Shown in pieces: positions 48,650-61,330 of a stretch of 64,000 nucleotides of DNA (positions are counted from its first letter, which is position 1; each line of letters begins with the position of its first letter). This DNA comes from Azadirachta indica (Eukaryota > Streptophyta > Magnoliopsida > Sapindales > Meliaceae), in NCBI GenBank assembly GCA_022749755.1, contig CM040441.1, positions 9,718,890 through 9,782,889 of the forward strand, in the 5' to 3' direction. The translations under genes and the position numbers were made by a program. The notes under the pieces are model-generated. The model saw nothing but the letters and a program-made list of their open reading frames with translations. It did no database searches and was not told the DNA's origin.

Positions 48650-51600
48650 AAATGGCTTGAGAAGAAAGGTAATTCAATCTCATTTGTTTGTTATGAATCT
48701 AATACAGTTGAAGCTAGTCATAACACATGGTGGATTGATTCTGGTTCTACAATCCATGTTGCAAATACCTTGCAGGGTATGCAAAACCTAAGGAAGCCAG
48801 TGGGTAGTGAGCAGTGCATCTATTCAAGAAACAAGATGCGTTCACTTGTGGAGGCAATTGGAACATGTAGTTTAATTTTAAGTAGTGGTTTTGTTTTGAG
48901 TTTAGAAAAGACATTTTATATTCCAACTTTTTCCAGAAATTTAATTTCTGTTTCAAGACTTGTACCGTTTGGTTATTCCCTTAATTTTTCAGATACTTCT
49001 TTTAATTTATTTTACAAATCTGATCTTATTGGGAATGGTACATTGTCTGATGGTCTTTTCTGTATTAATTTACAAAACAATGCCTCTTACGATGTGATGC
49101 ATGTTCAAGCTGGTATTAAACGATGTATTATGAATGAAAATTCCTCTATCTTGTGGCACCAGAGATTAGGACATATCTCTTTAGAAAGAATTAAAAGATT
49201 AGTAAATGATGGGGTACTTAATACTTTAGATTTTACTGATTTTAATACTTGTTTGGACTGTATAAAGGGAAAACAGACCAACAAGACAAAGAAAGGTGCC
49301 AAAAGGAGTTCAAATAAATTAGAGATCATAAATTCAGATATTTGTAATTCAGACATGGACTCGTATGGTCAGAAATACTTCATCTCTTTTATAGATGATT
49401 ACTCACGATATATGTATCTCTACTTGCTTAAGAATAAAAATAAAGCATTAGATGCTTTTAAAGTTTTCAAAGCCGAAGTAGAGAAAAAATGCGGAAAGTA
49501 AATTAAGATTGTGAAAACAGACAAAGGTGGAGAATATTATGGTAGATATACTGAGGATGGACAAGTACTTGGTCCATTTGCGAAGTTTTTTCAAGAACAA
49601 GGGATAGTTGCCCAATACACCATGCCTGGCTCTCCAGACCAGAATGGTGTAGCAGAAAGAAGAAATCGAACGTTAATGGACATAGTACGGAGTATGCTTA
49701 GTAGTTCTAAGCTTCCTAAATTATTGTGGACTGAAGCTCTTAAGACGGCAGTGTATATATTGAACCGGTTCCAACCAAGGCTGTGCCAAAAACGCCTTTT
49801 GAATTATTTAAAGGTTGGAAACCGAGTTTGCGACATGTACGCGTTTGGGGATGTCCGTCTGAAGTAAGAGTCTATAATCCACGAGAAAAGAAACTAGACC
49901 CAAGGACCATTAGTGGATATTTTATTGGATATGCTGAAAAGTCTAAAGGGTATAAATTCTATTGTCCATCTCATACCATTAGGATTGTGGAATCAAGAAA
50001 TGTAAAATTTCTTGAAAATGACTTAATTGGTGGAAATGATCAATTTCAGAATATTATTTCTGAGAAAGATTATATTGATGCTCAGCCGTCCACTTCAAGT
50101 GATAGGTTGATTGTCATTCATAACTTACCTCAAGTCCAATCGGGTGTTGAGCAACCAATTATTGAAATTCCACAAGTAACTGATAATCCAGTAGATCAAT
50201 CTGTTCAAGAATTATCAGAAAATTTTGAACAAACAGTTAAACAACATATTCTTCAGGAAAATGTTGATACAACATTAAAGAGATCTACTAGATTAAAGAA
50301 ATCAGCAATTCCTAAGATTATGTTGTGTATCTACAAGAATCTGACTATAACATTGGAGCCGAAAATGATCCAGAAACGTTTTCACAAGCTATGAGTTGTA
50401 AAGAATCAAATTTATGGTATGATGCAATGAAAGATGAGATGATTTCTATGGCATCTAATAGAGTTTGGGATCTTATTGAGTTGCCTAATGGTGCAAAAGC
50501 CATAGGATGTAAATGGGTTTTTAAAACTAAGAAAGACTCATCAGGCAACATCGAGAGATACAAAGCAAGACTCGTTGCCAAAGGATTCACTCAAAAGGAA
50601 GGAATTGATTACAAAGAGACATTTTTTCCTGTATCCAAGAAAGATTCCTTTCGTATAATTATGGCATTAGTTGCACATTTTGACTTAGAATTGCAACAAA
50701 TGGATGTGAAAACGGCCTTTCTCAATGGAGATTTAGAGGAAAAGGTTTACATGAACCAATCAGAAGGATTTTTCTCTAGCAATGGCAAGCATTTGGTTTG
50801 CAAGCTCAAGAAATCCATATGTGGCTTGAAACAAGCCTCCCGTCAAAGGTATTTGAAATTTTATGATGTTATTTCTTCATTCGGTTTCGTTGAAAATATC
50901 ATGGATCAATGTATATACCAGAAGGTCAGTGGGAGCAAAATATGTTTCTTAATTCTATAAGTGGATGACATTCTACTTGCATCCAATGATAAGGCGTTGC
51001 TTTATAAGGTGAAACAATTTCTCTCTGAAAATTTTGACATGAAGGATATGGGTGATGCATCTTATGTCATTGGTATTAAGATACATAGAGATAGATTTCG
51101 AGGTATTTTAGGTCTATCTCAAGAGACCTATATCAATAAAGTTTTAGAGAGATTTCGGATGAAAGATTGTTCACCAAGTATAGCACCTATTGTGAAAGGT
51201 GACAGATTTAACTTGAACCAATGTTCAAGAAATGATCTTGAAAGGGAACAAATGCAAAATATTCCATTTGCTTCTGCTATTGGAAGTCTAATGTATGCTC
51301 AGGTCTGCACCAAACCTGACATTGTATTTGCTGTTGGAATGTTGGGAAGATATTAGAGTAATCCTGGTTTAAACTACTGGAGAGCTGCAAAGAAGGTGAT
51401 GAGGTACCTTCAAAGAACGAAAGATTATATGCTTATGTATAGACGAACAGATAATTTGGAGGTGACTGGATACTCAGATTCAGATTTCGCTGGCTGTGTT
51501 GATTCACGAAAGTCAACATCTGGATACATTTTTATGTTTGCTGGTGGAGCTGTATCTTGGAGGAGTGGACTTTGACTGCTACTTCTACTATGGAGGCTGA

Positions 51601-51927
51601 GTTCGTCTCTTGTTTTGAGGCTACTTCGCATGGTGTATGGATGAAGAATTTCATATCTGGGCTTAAGATCGTGGATTCAATTTCTAAGCCATTAAGATAT
51701 ATTGTGATAATTCAGCTGCAGTATTTATGGCTAAAAATAATAAAAGTGGCAGTCGAAGTAAACACATCGACATTAAGTATTTAGCTATAAGAGAACGTGT
51801 TAAAAATAAAATAGTAGTTATTGAACACGTTAGCACTGAATTGATGATTGCTGATCCTTTGACAAAAGGCATGCCACCATTAAAATTTAAGGATCATGTA
51901 GATCAAATGGGACTTGGTTCCTTTTGA
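48650..51927 (+). pseudogene. Copia pol (protease, integrase, RT, RNase H), broken
   Basis: Domains in order: protease with the active-site segment WIDSGST (about 48729); GAG-pre-integrase WHQRLGHISLERI (about 49156); integrase with catalytic Asp in VKTDKGGEY (about 49515) and Glu in GVAERRNR (about 49650); reverse transcriptase from about 50480 (IGCKWVFK, DVKTAFLNGDL); RNase H with GYSDSDFAG (about 51470) and SKHIDIKY (about 51760). Lesions seen: TAA at 49499, frameshifts near 49775 and 50325, TAA at 50958 in the codon just before VDD of the RT active site (where copia RT has Tyr), TAG at 51354, and frameshifts near 51570 and 51700. It is not autonomous. Confidence 0.88.
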
Positions 51928-52212
51928 TGTTTTTTCGTTATCAGAACGAATGTTGATTGTAATGAAATTCTATTTATGTTATGATATTTTCTCATATTTG
52001 ATTTTCAATTGTGTACACATTTATTAATTGAGAAATATCATTTATGTTTGGATCTAAAATAAACGTAGGGTTTATTCATTATTAATATTGATAACTGTTT
52101 AAGAGACATGATGCATAGTGATACATAGAAGATAATACTCATTTATAGAGAACCTATCGCCATGATTCATGTATTTTGTCTCTTATTATAGTAAATGATG
52201 AAATTATGGACC

Positions 52213-52223
52213 AAGTGGGAGAA
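52213..52223 (+). other. Polypurine tract of the copia element
   Basis: AAGTGGGAGAA directly precedes the TG of the 3' LTR. This is the standard position and sequence style of copia plus-strand priming sites. Confidence 0.85.
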
Positions 52224-52655
52224 TGTTAGAATTTTTTAACTCTAAGTGGCCCACGATTTTCATCATTTTAAGTGGGAACGTGTGTTGTACAGTTTCTGTC
52301 AGTTTTTGTGCAGTTTATTACATGTTCTAGCAGTTGTTACACGTTCTGGCAGTTTTTGGCAATTAAATGGTTAAACGTTCTAGCAGTTTTTGGTAGTTTT
52401 TTATGGTTTCTGTGATGGGCAGAGCTTATAAATACAGCTCTTGATTAGGTCCCTAAGCCAAAAATTTCTTTTAAGAAATATACACCATCGTATAGAAATT
52501 GTAAGGTTTAGAAGAACCATAAACCAGTAATTTTTCATCACCAGATTGTGAAAGACGACAATGGCAGGAGGTATGTCTTTTGGGTTTAATTCCGCATTTG
52601 ATGTATATGTATTATGATTAGTAAAGCATGCTAGATGTATATGAAATAGGTAATA
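52224..52655 (+). repeat. 3' LTR of the copia element
   Basis: 432 bp, from TGTTAGAATT to GGTAATA. It has the same TATAAATA (52427-52434) and triple 18-bp motif as the 5' LTR. Relative to the 5' LTR it lacks two single bases near its end and carries about 11 substitutions. Confidence 0.93.
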
Positions 52656-54799
52656 AAGTTCTCCACGGAGAAAATTTACATTCTTCAACTCATTCAACTT
52701 AGATGCACTTCCACTCTTGCCCACAATAAAATTGGACAACATTTGGAGATTCTTCAACCGCTTCATTCCAAGTGGAATTTCTTTCAATGAGTTTGCTCCT
52801 TTTATATCTAATGACGTAAATTGATCAAATTTCTCATTTTGGATGGCAGCTTTATCAAGTGAGAACAATCTCTTAATATCAAAACTTGCAAGTTGAACAG
52901 TGTGCTTGTCGACTCAGGTAAACTTCGTAGCATAGTGCCAGCAAGATTAAGGTGCCTTAAGGGTCTCAAATCTTTAATTGAATTGGGCAGTTGAGTTATG
53001 TGGTATCCTTGTAAAGATAATACCCTCAACTTTTTGAGCTTTGGCAACAGATCATCTGTAACCATTTGAGTGATATGACAGGTATCAGGGCCCCTTCTCT
53101 TGAGTAGGGGCAAGAATGTTCTCAGATGTTCCACTTTGTAGAAAATGTCAAACTTATTTTTTCCATCAAACCAATCACGAGTATAAGAAGAATGACGAAA
53201 CCTTTCAAATCTTCTTGAAAAGATGTAATTGGTATCTTCTAACGTGAAAATGGTTTCTTTAGAGACCAGTTGAGCGAGATCATGGACAAGGTTGTGCATT
53301 ATAAATTTAGAACTATGGCCATTTGATTGTTGAAAAATTGACCTTGACACAAGATCATCAAAACACTCTCTGCCCCAATCTTCCAGTAGCTTATCATTTG
53401 TTGTTTGGTGAATAATACCTTCAGCCATCCACAAAAGAACAAGCTCCTTCCTCTCTTATTCATAATCTTTGGGAAAAATTGCACAATAAGCGAAACATCT
53501 CTTCAAATAGGATGGAAGCCAATGATAACTCAACATTAACACCGAAAGAATACCATTATGTTGAGGAAAATCCAATATATTGCTGTTCAATATACCATCC
53601 CAAGCATCATCTCCTTCAGAGCGCAAAAGGCCACCAAGAGTCTTTGCTGCCAAGGGTGAGCCGCTGCACTTTCCAACTACTTTATCACGATATTCTGAAA
53701 TTTTTTGTGCACTATTATCTCTATCTCCAAGTGCATGCTTCAAGAACAGAGACCAACAATCTTCGTCTGATAGATGCTTTAGATTATAATGTTTAATTGG
53801 TCCCATTGTTGATGCAACCTTTGAATGGCGGGTTGTCACAATTATCTTACTGGTTGGTGCAGCAGCTAGAAACGGAGCTTTCAGGTTTTCCCATGAGTCG
53901 TAATCTTGGTTCCAAACATCATCTAACACTAACAAAACTCTTTTTCCATCTACGACTTTTCTCAATTCAACCTGCACTTCATTCAAACCCTTGAGATCAC
54001 AAGGTTTGGAGGTAATTGACTCGAGAATTGACCTTGAAATGCTAAGAACATGAAAGTTGTCCGAGACACAAACCCATGCCTTTACATCAAACTTTGATTC
54101 TTGGACGGCCTTGTCATTGTAAACCAATCGGCCAAGCGTTGTTTTTCCTATTCCTGCCTTGCCAACGATTGGTATCACCTGGATGTTGGCATGGCTTGGT
54201 GCATTGTGCAGTACCATTTTAAGTACTTCAGCCTTATCTCCGTCTCTCCCAACCACATCATGTTCTGCTGGCACACTTGAACTGGGTGGTCTTCTTAGTG
54301 CAACTGCGGATGATGTTCCTCCAGGAGTCAATTGCAATCCAAGTTCATTTCTCTGTTTACAGAGTTCTTCCAAACGGCTGGTAATCTCTTCTATCTTGGA
54401 CCGTATACTTGCATTGAGCTTGATCGTGCTTGGAAAATAGAAACAATTGAAACAAGCAGCAGGGACGATGTTCTTTTCTTTGCTACTGCTAGAGTCTTCA
54501 GATTCTGCCATCAACTTCCGCTTCAAAGCATCTGTAGCAAACTCATCCAGAATATCCTCAGCATCGTAAGCCAAGTCTCGGAGATCTTCCAGCCACATTT
54601 TCACAGCCTCGTTGGTCAGTTGCTTTTCCTGTGCATCACTGAGCACTGCCCGAATCATCTTCAACTTTGTTTCCCAACTTTTGAACTGGGAATCGACCCC
54701 ACCTCGAAGTTGACCAACAAAGTTGAGCAACTCTCGGGATGCCAATCTGTCAAACAACACTTGAAAGAAAGCAGAGAGTAAGATCTCTCCCACAACCAT
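52656..54799 (-). pseudogene. NLR-1, 5' part: CC-NB-ARC and first LRRs
   Basis: From ATG 54799 (MVVGEILLSAFFQVLFDRLA) the frame is open for 447 codons. It has an Rx-type coiled coil with AYDAEDILDEFA (about 77-88), P-loop GKAGIGKTT (213-221), RNBS-A FDVKAWVCVSDNF, kinase-2 LLVLDDVW (289-296), RNBS-B SKIIVTTR, the GLPL motif changed to GSPLA (380-384), and RNBS-D LKRCFAYCAIFPKDYE. A TAA at 53456-53458 follows; the same frame then continues (LVLLWMAEG) to an MHD motif reading M-H-N, and early LRRs to 52808, where one missing T shifts the frame (LRH / DIKGANSLKE). The copia insertion ends it. Known role of the family: intracellular immune receptor. This copy is dead, but its N-terminal half could still be expressed. 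Confidence 0.9.
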
Positions 54800-57072
54800 G
54801 GTTTCGTTTGCTTTTCGGAAAGAAAGAAATCTACAGAGATCCTCAATTCAAAAAGAAGAGAAGGTCGTTGAGAGCAAGGAATGAAATTTGATGAATTAAT
54901 CCAGGAAATCGGAAAATAGAAGGCAATGTATCTTTGCTTTAGTTTGCCGTCCACGTTAAACCATGTGGCGTGTGGATTCCACTAAGTAAACAATTATTTA
55001 ATTAATGCTCAACTACCAGCCTTCAATCGCTGAAAATGTAATTATAAGGACCATTAATTAAATGAAGCTCCTCGTTGAATTTTTTTAAAATTTTAATTTA
55101 TAATTAGAAATAAAAAATTGATCGATAATAGAGAGCATTTTTTTGTTCATTATTTTGAAAATCAAAACCGTGTGGACTTCTGCGTATTTATAGTTGTTAA
55201 TAAATAACAACGTCACTAACCATTGTAACAATGCCAAGAACACCTTGGAATGAAAGGCTTGGGACCAAGTGCACCTACATGTTTCTCTGGGACATTATGC
55301 TAACATTTTATCGAGCTTCTTCCCTCATTGAGCTGCTGGAAAGCAGCAGGCATCCATATCTAGGCGGGCAGGTGAGCATTGACTTGAGATTTTTGAGATC
55401 CTTCAATTCCTTAGGTGAGCATCAACTATTTCAACGGGTAGTTCTGCCTCAAGAAAGAAAAAAATCAAACTAAAACAATATCTAACTGGATTCTTCTTGC
55501 TGACGAGATCTTGCGGATTAGATTATTAGTAAGATTTATAGACAGATTAAAGGTGCAAAATTTACATCAGATTCTCATGCCTTGGAAGGAGATAAGCTTC
55601 AATATCTTGGCAGGAGTGGATTTACTTTGGAGAAGTGAAACTGTTGCAATTAATTTTCGTCATTACTTCCCCTAAAATTGGGCAGAATAATAAAACGCCC
55701 TTTTGGATTTAATAATCATCCTGAAAAGCCACTATATGCATGCGTCATCTCCACTGAATGGGTACTTTGACTTTAATTACAAAATTCTTGTCAATAACTA
55801 ATTCACCTAAAATTGGAATCCCTGAGCTCTAGCAAATCCAAGGTTCTTTTCCGTATCAAATTCAGAAACATATGCAAGAATTCATGAACAACAAAAGAAT
55901 GAAAAGGATGATTAATACTCTCTTTAGATATTTTATTAGACATCTTACAAGCTTCCAGCCTTCTACTGCGAGCACCAAAAAAGCTGTATCACAGCAACAA
56001 AGGATTACAAGAAAATGGCAGATGACAATGAAAATTTAGAGATAGGAAAGTTCATTTGTACATTAGCATATTTATCAACGAGAAAATCCACTCCAATTGG
56101 ATGCTTAACAATATGAATTGTTCATCCGCAAACATACAAGCAATATTAGCATAAACGAAATGAATCGCAATGTTCTACAATGCCTAAGTCATTCTTTGCA
56201 AACTAGAGAAAAATCAAAGTAATAAACAACTAACAAAAATTTTTAAAAAAAATTTCTTACATGGCTTTTAGTTATTACTTGATCAAAATTCAAATGTACT
56301 TTTCTTCAATGATTGACAGCATCTTCTGGTTTTCATGCTTTACACTGTTTTTAAATGATTCTGGCACATCCACTGCTTATTTTCCACACCATTTGTTGAT
56401 TGAATGAACGCAAAACCGGTATAGGTGTTGTAAAGACGGTTGCAGTTCGCCATGAAGCCTGCAGGGCAAGTCTTCAACTGTTTAAACCTTTGCAAGAACC
56501 AACATATTTCGCTGCTTCAAAATTGAGTGGTGCAGGATGAAGGCTTCGGAGCCAATTGATATCGTAGTCAAGCATCCACTCTGTCGGGCATTAACTCTCT
56601 TTAGATATTTCTTTAAAGTTCTACTCATGTGCTGAGTTCTGAAGTCACCTAGGAAAACGAAGAAAAGCAAGTGCAGTGCGAAAGTTCTCAGATACAGACT
56701 CTAAAAACATATAATACAGTAGCTTGTAAAAAGCTCTGATAAGTATATCAGATACAGAAGCTAACAAGAAACAATTACAAATTTCTTATATGGATTTTGC
56801 AGAAAGCTAGTTCAGACTAGAAGTTAGCATATGGATTACGCCTTAAACAATTAACAGAACGACCAACAAACTTTGATACAACTTGTGCATATGAAGTTAC
56901 ATACAAATATTCTGCAAAAGATGCTAGACATGACAAAAGGAAAGATAAAATTACCACCCGAGTTAAGTTGGTATTTTTTACTATACCATTTTGAGGTGTT
57001 AGCTTCCACCAAATTCTGAATCAGTAAACTCAAAGGCTTGGGATCAGATTACACAAAGAAGTTTGTCAAGCA
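54800..57072. other. Region upstream of NLR-1 with NLR flank repeats
   Basis: The first about 190 bases are the NLR-1 5' leader, matched by the relics after P450 B, D and E. Beyond that I see no gene. About 56330-56640 repeats motifs seen elsewhere ('catgaagcctgcagggcaagtctt' at 56450, 'gggcattaactctctttagatatttctt' at 56580). The + frame 55231-55473 has no recognisable domain. Confidence 0.45.
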
Positions 57073-59396
57073 TATAACATCCTATTATTATTATTATTAT
57101 TATTATCTTTTTTACTAATTAGGAAAGAAATTATATAAGTTTTATGGGGTAGTTTTAATAATGTAGAATTTTTTTAAATTTTGAAATCAGATGTTTTAAA
57201 ATTGGAAAGTAGATAATTTGTTTTATTACATATTAAGTCCTTATCCTTTCCATACTAGTTTAGCGTTTGTCTTGGAACTTATTATATCTTAGAACTTATT
57301 ATATAAACGTACTTTATTTTATCTTTCTTCACTTTGTCTTTGCCTCCCATTTTTACAAAACACACAAACTTATTTCTTTACTCACTTTGGTGTTGTGGCT
57401 TTCTCGTAAACTTGTCAAGTTAGGTAAGAGTTTTAACTATACTATGCTCATTCTATACTATGCTCATTCGTATTTTCGGTTCTTAAATCTTGTTATTTTA
57501 TATTAGTGTTATTTCATAATTTTCTATATAGATTCTTAAAGGTTGTTATTAAGAGTAGTTTGTGTGATTTTAGATTTAGGAATTCTAGTTTTAATTAACT
57601 TTCTACATACTAGTGAATTGATTTGCATTGAACTTTATGGGATTTGCTGAGTACAAAGTATATGAACAATCTTAATGGAAGTTCTATTAAGAATTTTGGA
57701 TTAAAACTTTACAAACTTAAACAAAATGGATTGAGGAGCATGTTGAATTTTGTTTTACTCAAATTGGGTCAAAATTCAATTTTATATAATTTTTCAAATT
57801 TCATATATACTTAGATTCTGGAAGTCTGAAAATTCTGCAATGTTGTTCCAGAAAAAAAATTATTTAAATGGCTAATGATTTTTAAAAATTATAAAATTTG
57901 GTATGATGGTTCTTCTATCTGTCTAGTAGTTTTCAATAAATTTTATAATTTTTGAATCATCACAAAAATAGTTATAAATTTTTTATTGAAGGAACTATAA
58001 AACTATTACATTCTGGACAGATTTTTGTTGAATGGAATCTAAATTATTTAGAAAATCTTTGTGAACCAAAAATGAGATGAAACTTTTGCATATGATATTT
58101 TAAAGTGTAATCAACAAATCTGGAAAGTTCTAAGCTGATTCAATTTGTAGTTTGAGAGATAAAAGTCCTGGAGTTTAGGTTGGTCAGATAAGAAACTAGA
58201 AACTGAATTCATGAAGGGTTAAGTTTAGGTTCTAAAATATATTATTTAGGGTATGATTAAAATTCTGAAATTTATGTGTGTATGGGGTACTAAGCGTCCT
58301 TTATCGTATAGGGTGTTTGGAATCTTTGGACAGAGTAAAAATAGTCTAAGATTTGTGCTTGGATTGAGGTAAGTAATTTCATTCATAGTTTATTTGTGTT
58401 TGTTTTACAACATGAGTATGTCTTGTGCTAAATATTTATTTATTTTAATGTTTTGGAAATATTTGTGAAACTTTTCTTATTAAAAGAAGTTATGGTATAG
58501 ACCTGTGTATCTTTATCTTCATATATTGATGAAAAGATTTTCTTGATAACGTTAATCTCATCTTAAAAAATTAATTGCAAATGATTTTATAAAGTATGTA
58601 TTAACGCAACCAATATATTTGGAATAAATGATTATGTGGTTTTTGAAAGAAAAATAGTTTGGCTCATCTGTCTATAGTATTTTGATTCTAATTTTGATAT
58701 TGATTCTGTTTGACTATAATTGATATTTCTATTTCAACTAGCTAGGATTCTATTTTGATTGTGCATATTATATGATTCTGTTATTGGTCAGGTCACCGAG
58801 AGTACAAGTGACACTATGTGACATGAGCGATATAATTGCATTTTCTATAAGGACTTTTATGAGCTAAACATTATATTATTATGGTTAATTATTGTAAATT
58901 ATATTTTTTGAACAATGACTTTATTTTTGAATTTTTATTTCAAAATATTCTACTTGTAATTATTTGATTTTGTCATTAAAAATTTGCGAATTATTTTGTG
59001 ATCATCAAGAAAATGACACATACATATATTATGAATGGCATTACTTATCGAATTGACGGCTCACCCATCGTAATTTACTTGTTGTAAATTAAGTAGCCTA
59101 AATTGGTGAATTGATAGCATATATCGGAAGATAGCTTTGGATTTCTTGTTTATCATTTTGTGTTAATAAATATTTGAGGACACTGTTATTGTCATTTATG
59201 CTTCATTTGGCTTGCATTTAGAGATTTGACTTTTGATTGAATCATGAGGATCTTTTGATGTTCTTGAGAAACATTTGATTTGTCTAATAATATTTTGAGG
59301 TATTTCAATTGAAGATTTATATAGTGTGAGTAATGTAAACTTCAAATTGGAGTTCGTAGCCCTTAGATCGACATATGTTAGATTTGGGGTGTTACA
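57073..59396. mobile_element. Solo LTR, about 2.3 kb, Gypsy-like
   Basis: The element begins TATAACATCC and ends GGGGTGTTACA. The end is the reverse complement of TGTAACACCCC, so the start differs from it by two transitions. It is flanked by the 5-bp duplication AAGCA (57068-57072 and 59397-59401). A TTA microsatellite follows the start (57083-57105), as in many plant LTRs with TGTAACACCC ends. The interior is AT-rich with no coding domain, so this is one LTR left after recombination, not a whole element. The superfamily assignment rests on terminal style and length only. Strand is not decided. Confidence 0.75.
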
Positions 59397-59401
59397 AAGC
59401 A

Positions 59402-60155
59402 TCCGGGGCTCTAGAGCATTAAGCCCTTTTCAGAAGTTTCTTCAAACTTCAAACCATGCTAGAGAGACATCTCAAATTCTCGGCTACAACAACGAGCGAC
59501 ATAATGCTGTAGATCGCCCAAATTGAAATATGGAAAAAAAAAAAAGTGCATCAGAAACTGTAACTAATAACAAACTATAGATTTCTTAAATTTGTTAGCA
59601 GGAAATTAAGCAATGACTGCAAATTAATGGGTGAGGATCATAGACCTTTTCACCTCAACAAGTGTGCCATTTTTTTTTTTCTGAAGATGTATTTGCCAAG
59701 GATCCATATTTTTTCCAGGGCAGCACTCTATTCCTGATATTCATCCTGAATATAACAGAGCTGTATTAATTAGAAACATGCTATTGCCAACAAAGAAAGA
59801 ACGCAATGGTGTTGAGAGAGAATAGCACATATCTTAAACATACCTGAAAAATTATTATGCCTCTTCATTCCCTGCCTATTTCATTTCATTTCAGAAGAAA
59901 AAATGAATTGATCATCTGAAAGGAGACACAATGAGCTTTCAGCATATTTAATTTTATACATGAAACGGCGATGATTTTACAATTTGAATGATTTCTTTAA
60001 ATTTCTTTCTGGCTGCCACTAAACCATGTATATGACACCATAAATTACTCAGTTGAAAGGGTTGATTGTATATAAAAATTGCAGAATCATTAAATAAAAA
60101 TTTACAGACCTTATTCTCTAATTCTTTGTAGATGAAATAGAACTCATTTGTCCAC
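59402..60155. other. 3' flank of NLR-3
   Basis: No gene. It holds the NLR-flank repeats 'gagcattaagcccttttcagaagtttcttc' (59415) and 'ttttcacctcaacaagtgtgcc...tctgaagatgtatttgcc' (about 59648), related to copies near 42030/42580 and 20480. Confidence 0.45.
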
Positions 60156-61330
60156 CTATGGTTCATAGAGGAATTTGCTGTCTATCAGGACATGAGAAAT
60201 GTGAGATATCTTGGACCATTCTTTTCCTGTGTCTCTTTTGTACTGTTTTTTCCGCAATGGACAATCTTCAATGTATTACAGCTGAAGTGAGGATGGAAGA
60301 CCCAACTCTGGAAAGGATTTGAGGTTTGGACAATCATAGATCCACAAATTTTCAAGAGAGTGGAAGCTTTGAAAACTTGTTGAAGATATGTATCTCAATT
60401 GCTGGAAACCGGAAATTGTCAATTGAGTTAGAGAGGTTGGCAACGTCATTCCCATATCCACATCTGGAAAGGGTTCTCCATCATGACATCCATAAATGTT
60501 GAGGCGTGTAAGATAGGTAAGCCTGTGCAACTCCCGCTGGATCACTGCCTTGTAGATTTTTAGATCTTCAATGTGAAGTGACGTTAGGCTGGTGGGAAAA
60601 CCTTCTTCAGGAAATGAAAATGCTACGACACTTGGACACTGACTTATTAGTAAGTGTTGAAGAGAGTAGAGTTTGTGTATGTTGTCTGGTAGGGCTTTAA
60701 GTTTCTCACAATTGTCGATTGAAACAATTGAAGTGGTTCTGGGGAGGCCTCCTTCCGGAAAGCAAACAAGGCTTGGACAATTCCATATTAAAATCTGCCG
60801 TAAACAGTTAAGATTGTACAAGCCGTTGGGTACCGACTCCAGCTTGACAGTCGTTTACAAACAGGCATTCCAGCGCCTCAAGTAACTGGATTACTGAACA
60901 GAAAGTGGTGTGGTCGGGGCAGTTGAAAATCTCAAGGCCTTTCAAAGCCACAAATGAAGAAGAAGCACACTCCTCATGATCCACCAGACGCTGCAACTTC
61001 TTACAATCGGATATCACAAGTCTCTTAAGAGATAGAGGTAGCTTGCATTTTTCGAGGAACATTAGAGAATCACAACTGCAGGCATTCAACCTTTCTAGTT
61101 GTGAATTGTTGCCCAACAGTTCCTCGGGTAAGGATTTTAAAGAATCCATGCTTCAAAAACTTTCCAAACTCTAATGAATTTGAAATAGTCACGGACTTCA
61201 ACAAAGTTTAACTGTTGTATAACATCCCTTTGTATCCATATGTTTCCAATAAACTATCTGAAATAGTCACACTCTTGATTGACCAAGAGTCAATTGGAGT
61301 ACAACTGCACACCAGTCCTTTGCATTCATT

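Larger units (their letters stand above)
46456..52655 (+). mobile_element. Ty1-copia LTR retrotransposon inserted in NLR-1
   Basis: A complete but broken element of 6.2 kb: 5' LTR 46456-46889, primer-binding site, about 1-kb leader, gag-pol remains (47870-51927), polypurine tract, and 3' LTR 52224-52655. It is flanked by the 5-bp duplication AAGTT (46451-46455 and 52656-52660), and the NLR-1 sequence reads across the join (FLRGEL / CISGLEI). The domain order gag, protease, integrase, reverse transcriptase, RNase H defines copia. It is oriented opposite to NLR-1. By eye the LTRs differ at about 11 substitutions and two single-base gaps over about 430 bp. Confidence 0.95.

Noticed and set aside
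55231..55473. Small gene at 55.2 kb
   Set aside because: 80 codons with no domain, in a region of NLR leader and flank repeats; not supportable.
57267..57506. Short hydrophobic protein inside the solo LTR
   Set aside because: AT-rich LTR sequence with low complexity; no homology signal and no conserved start.
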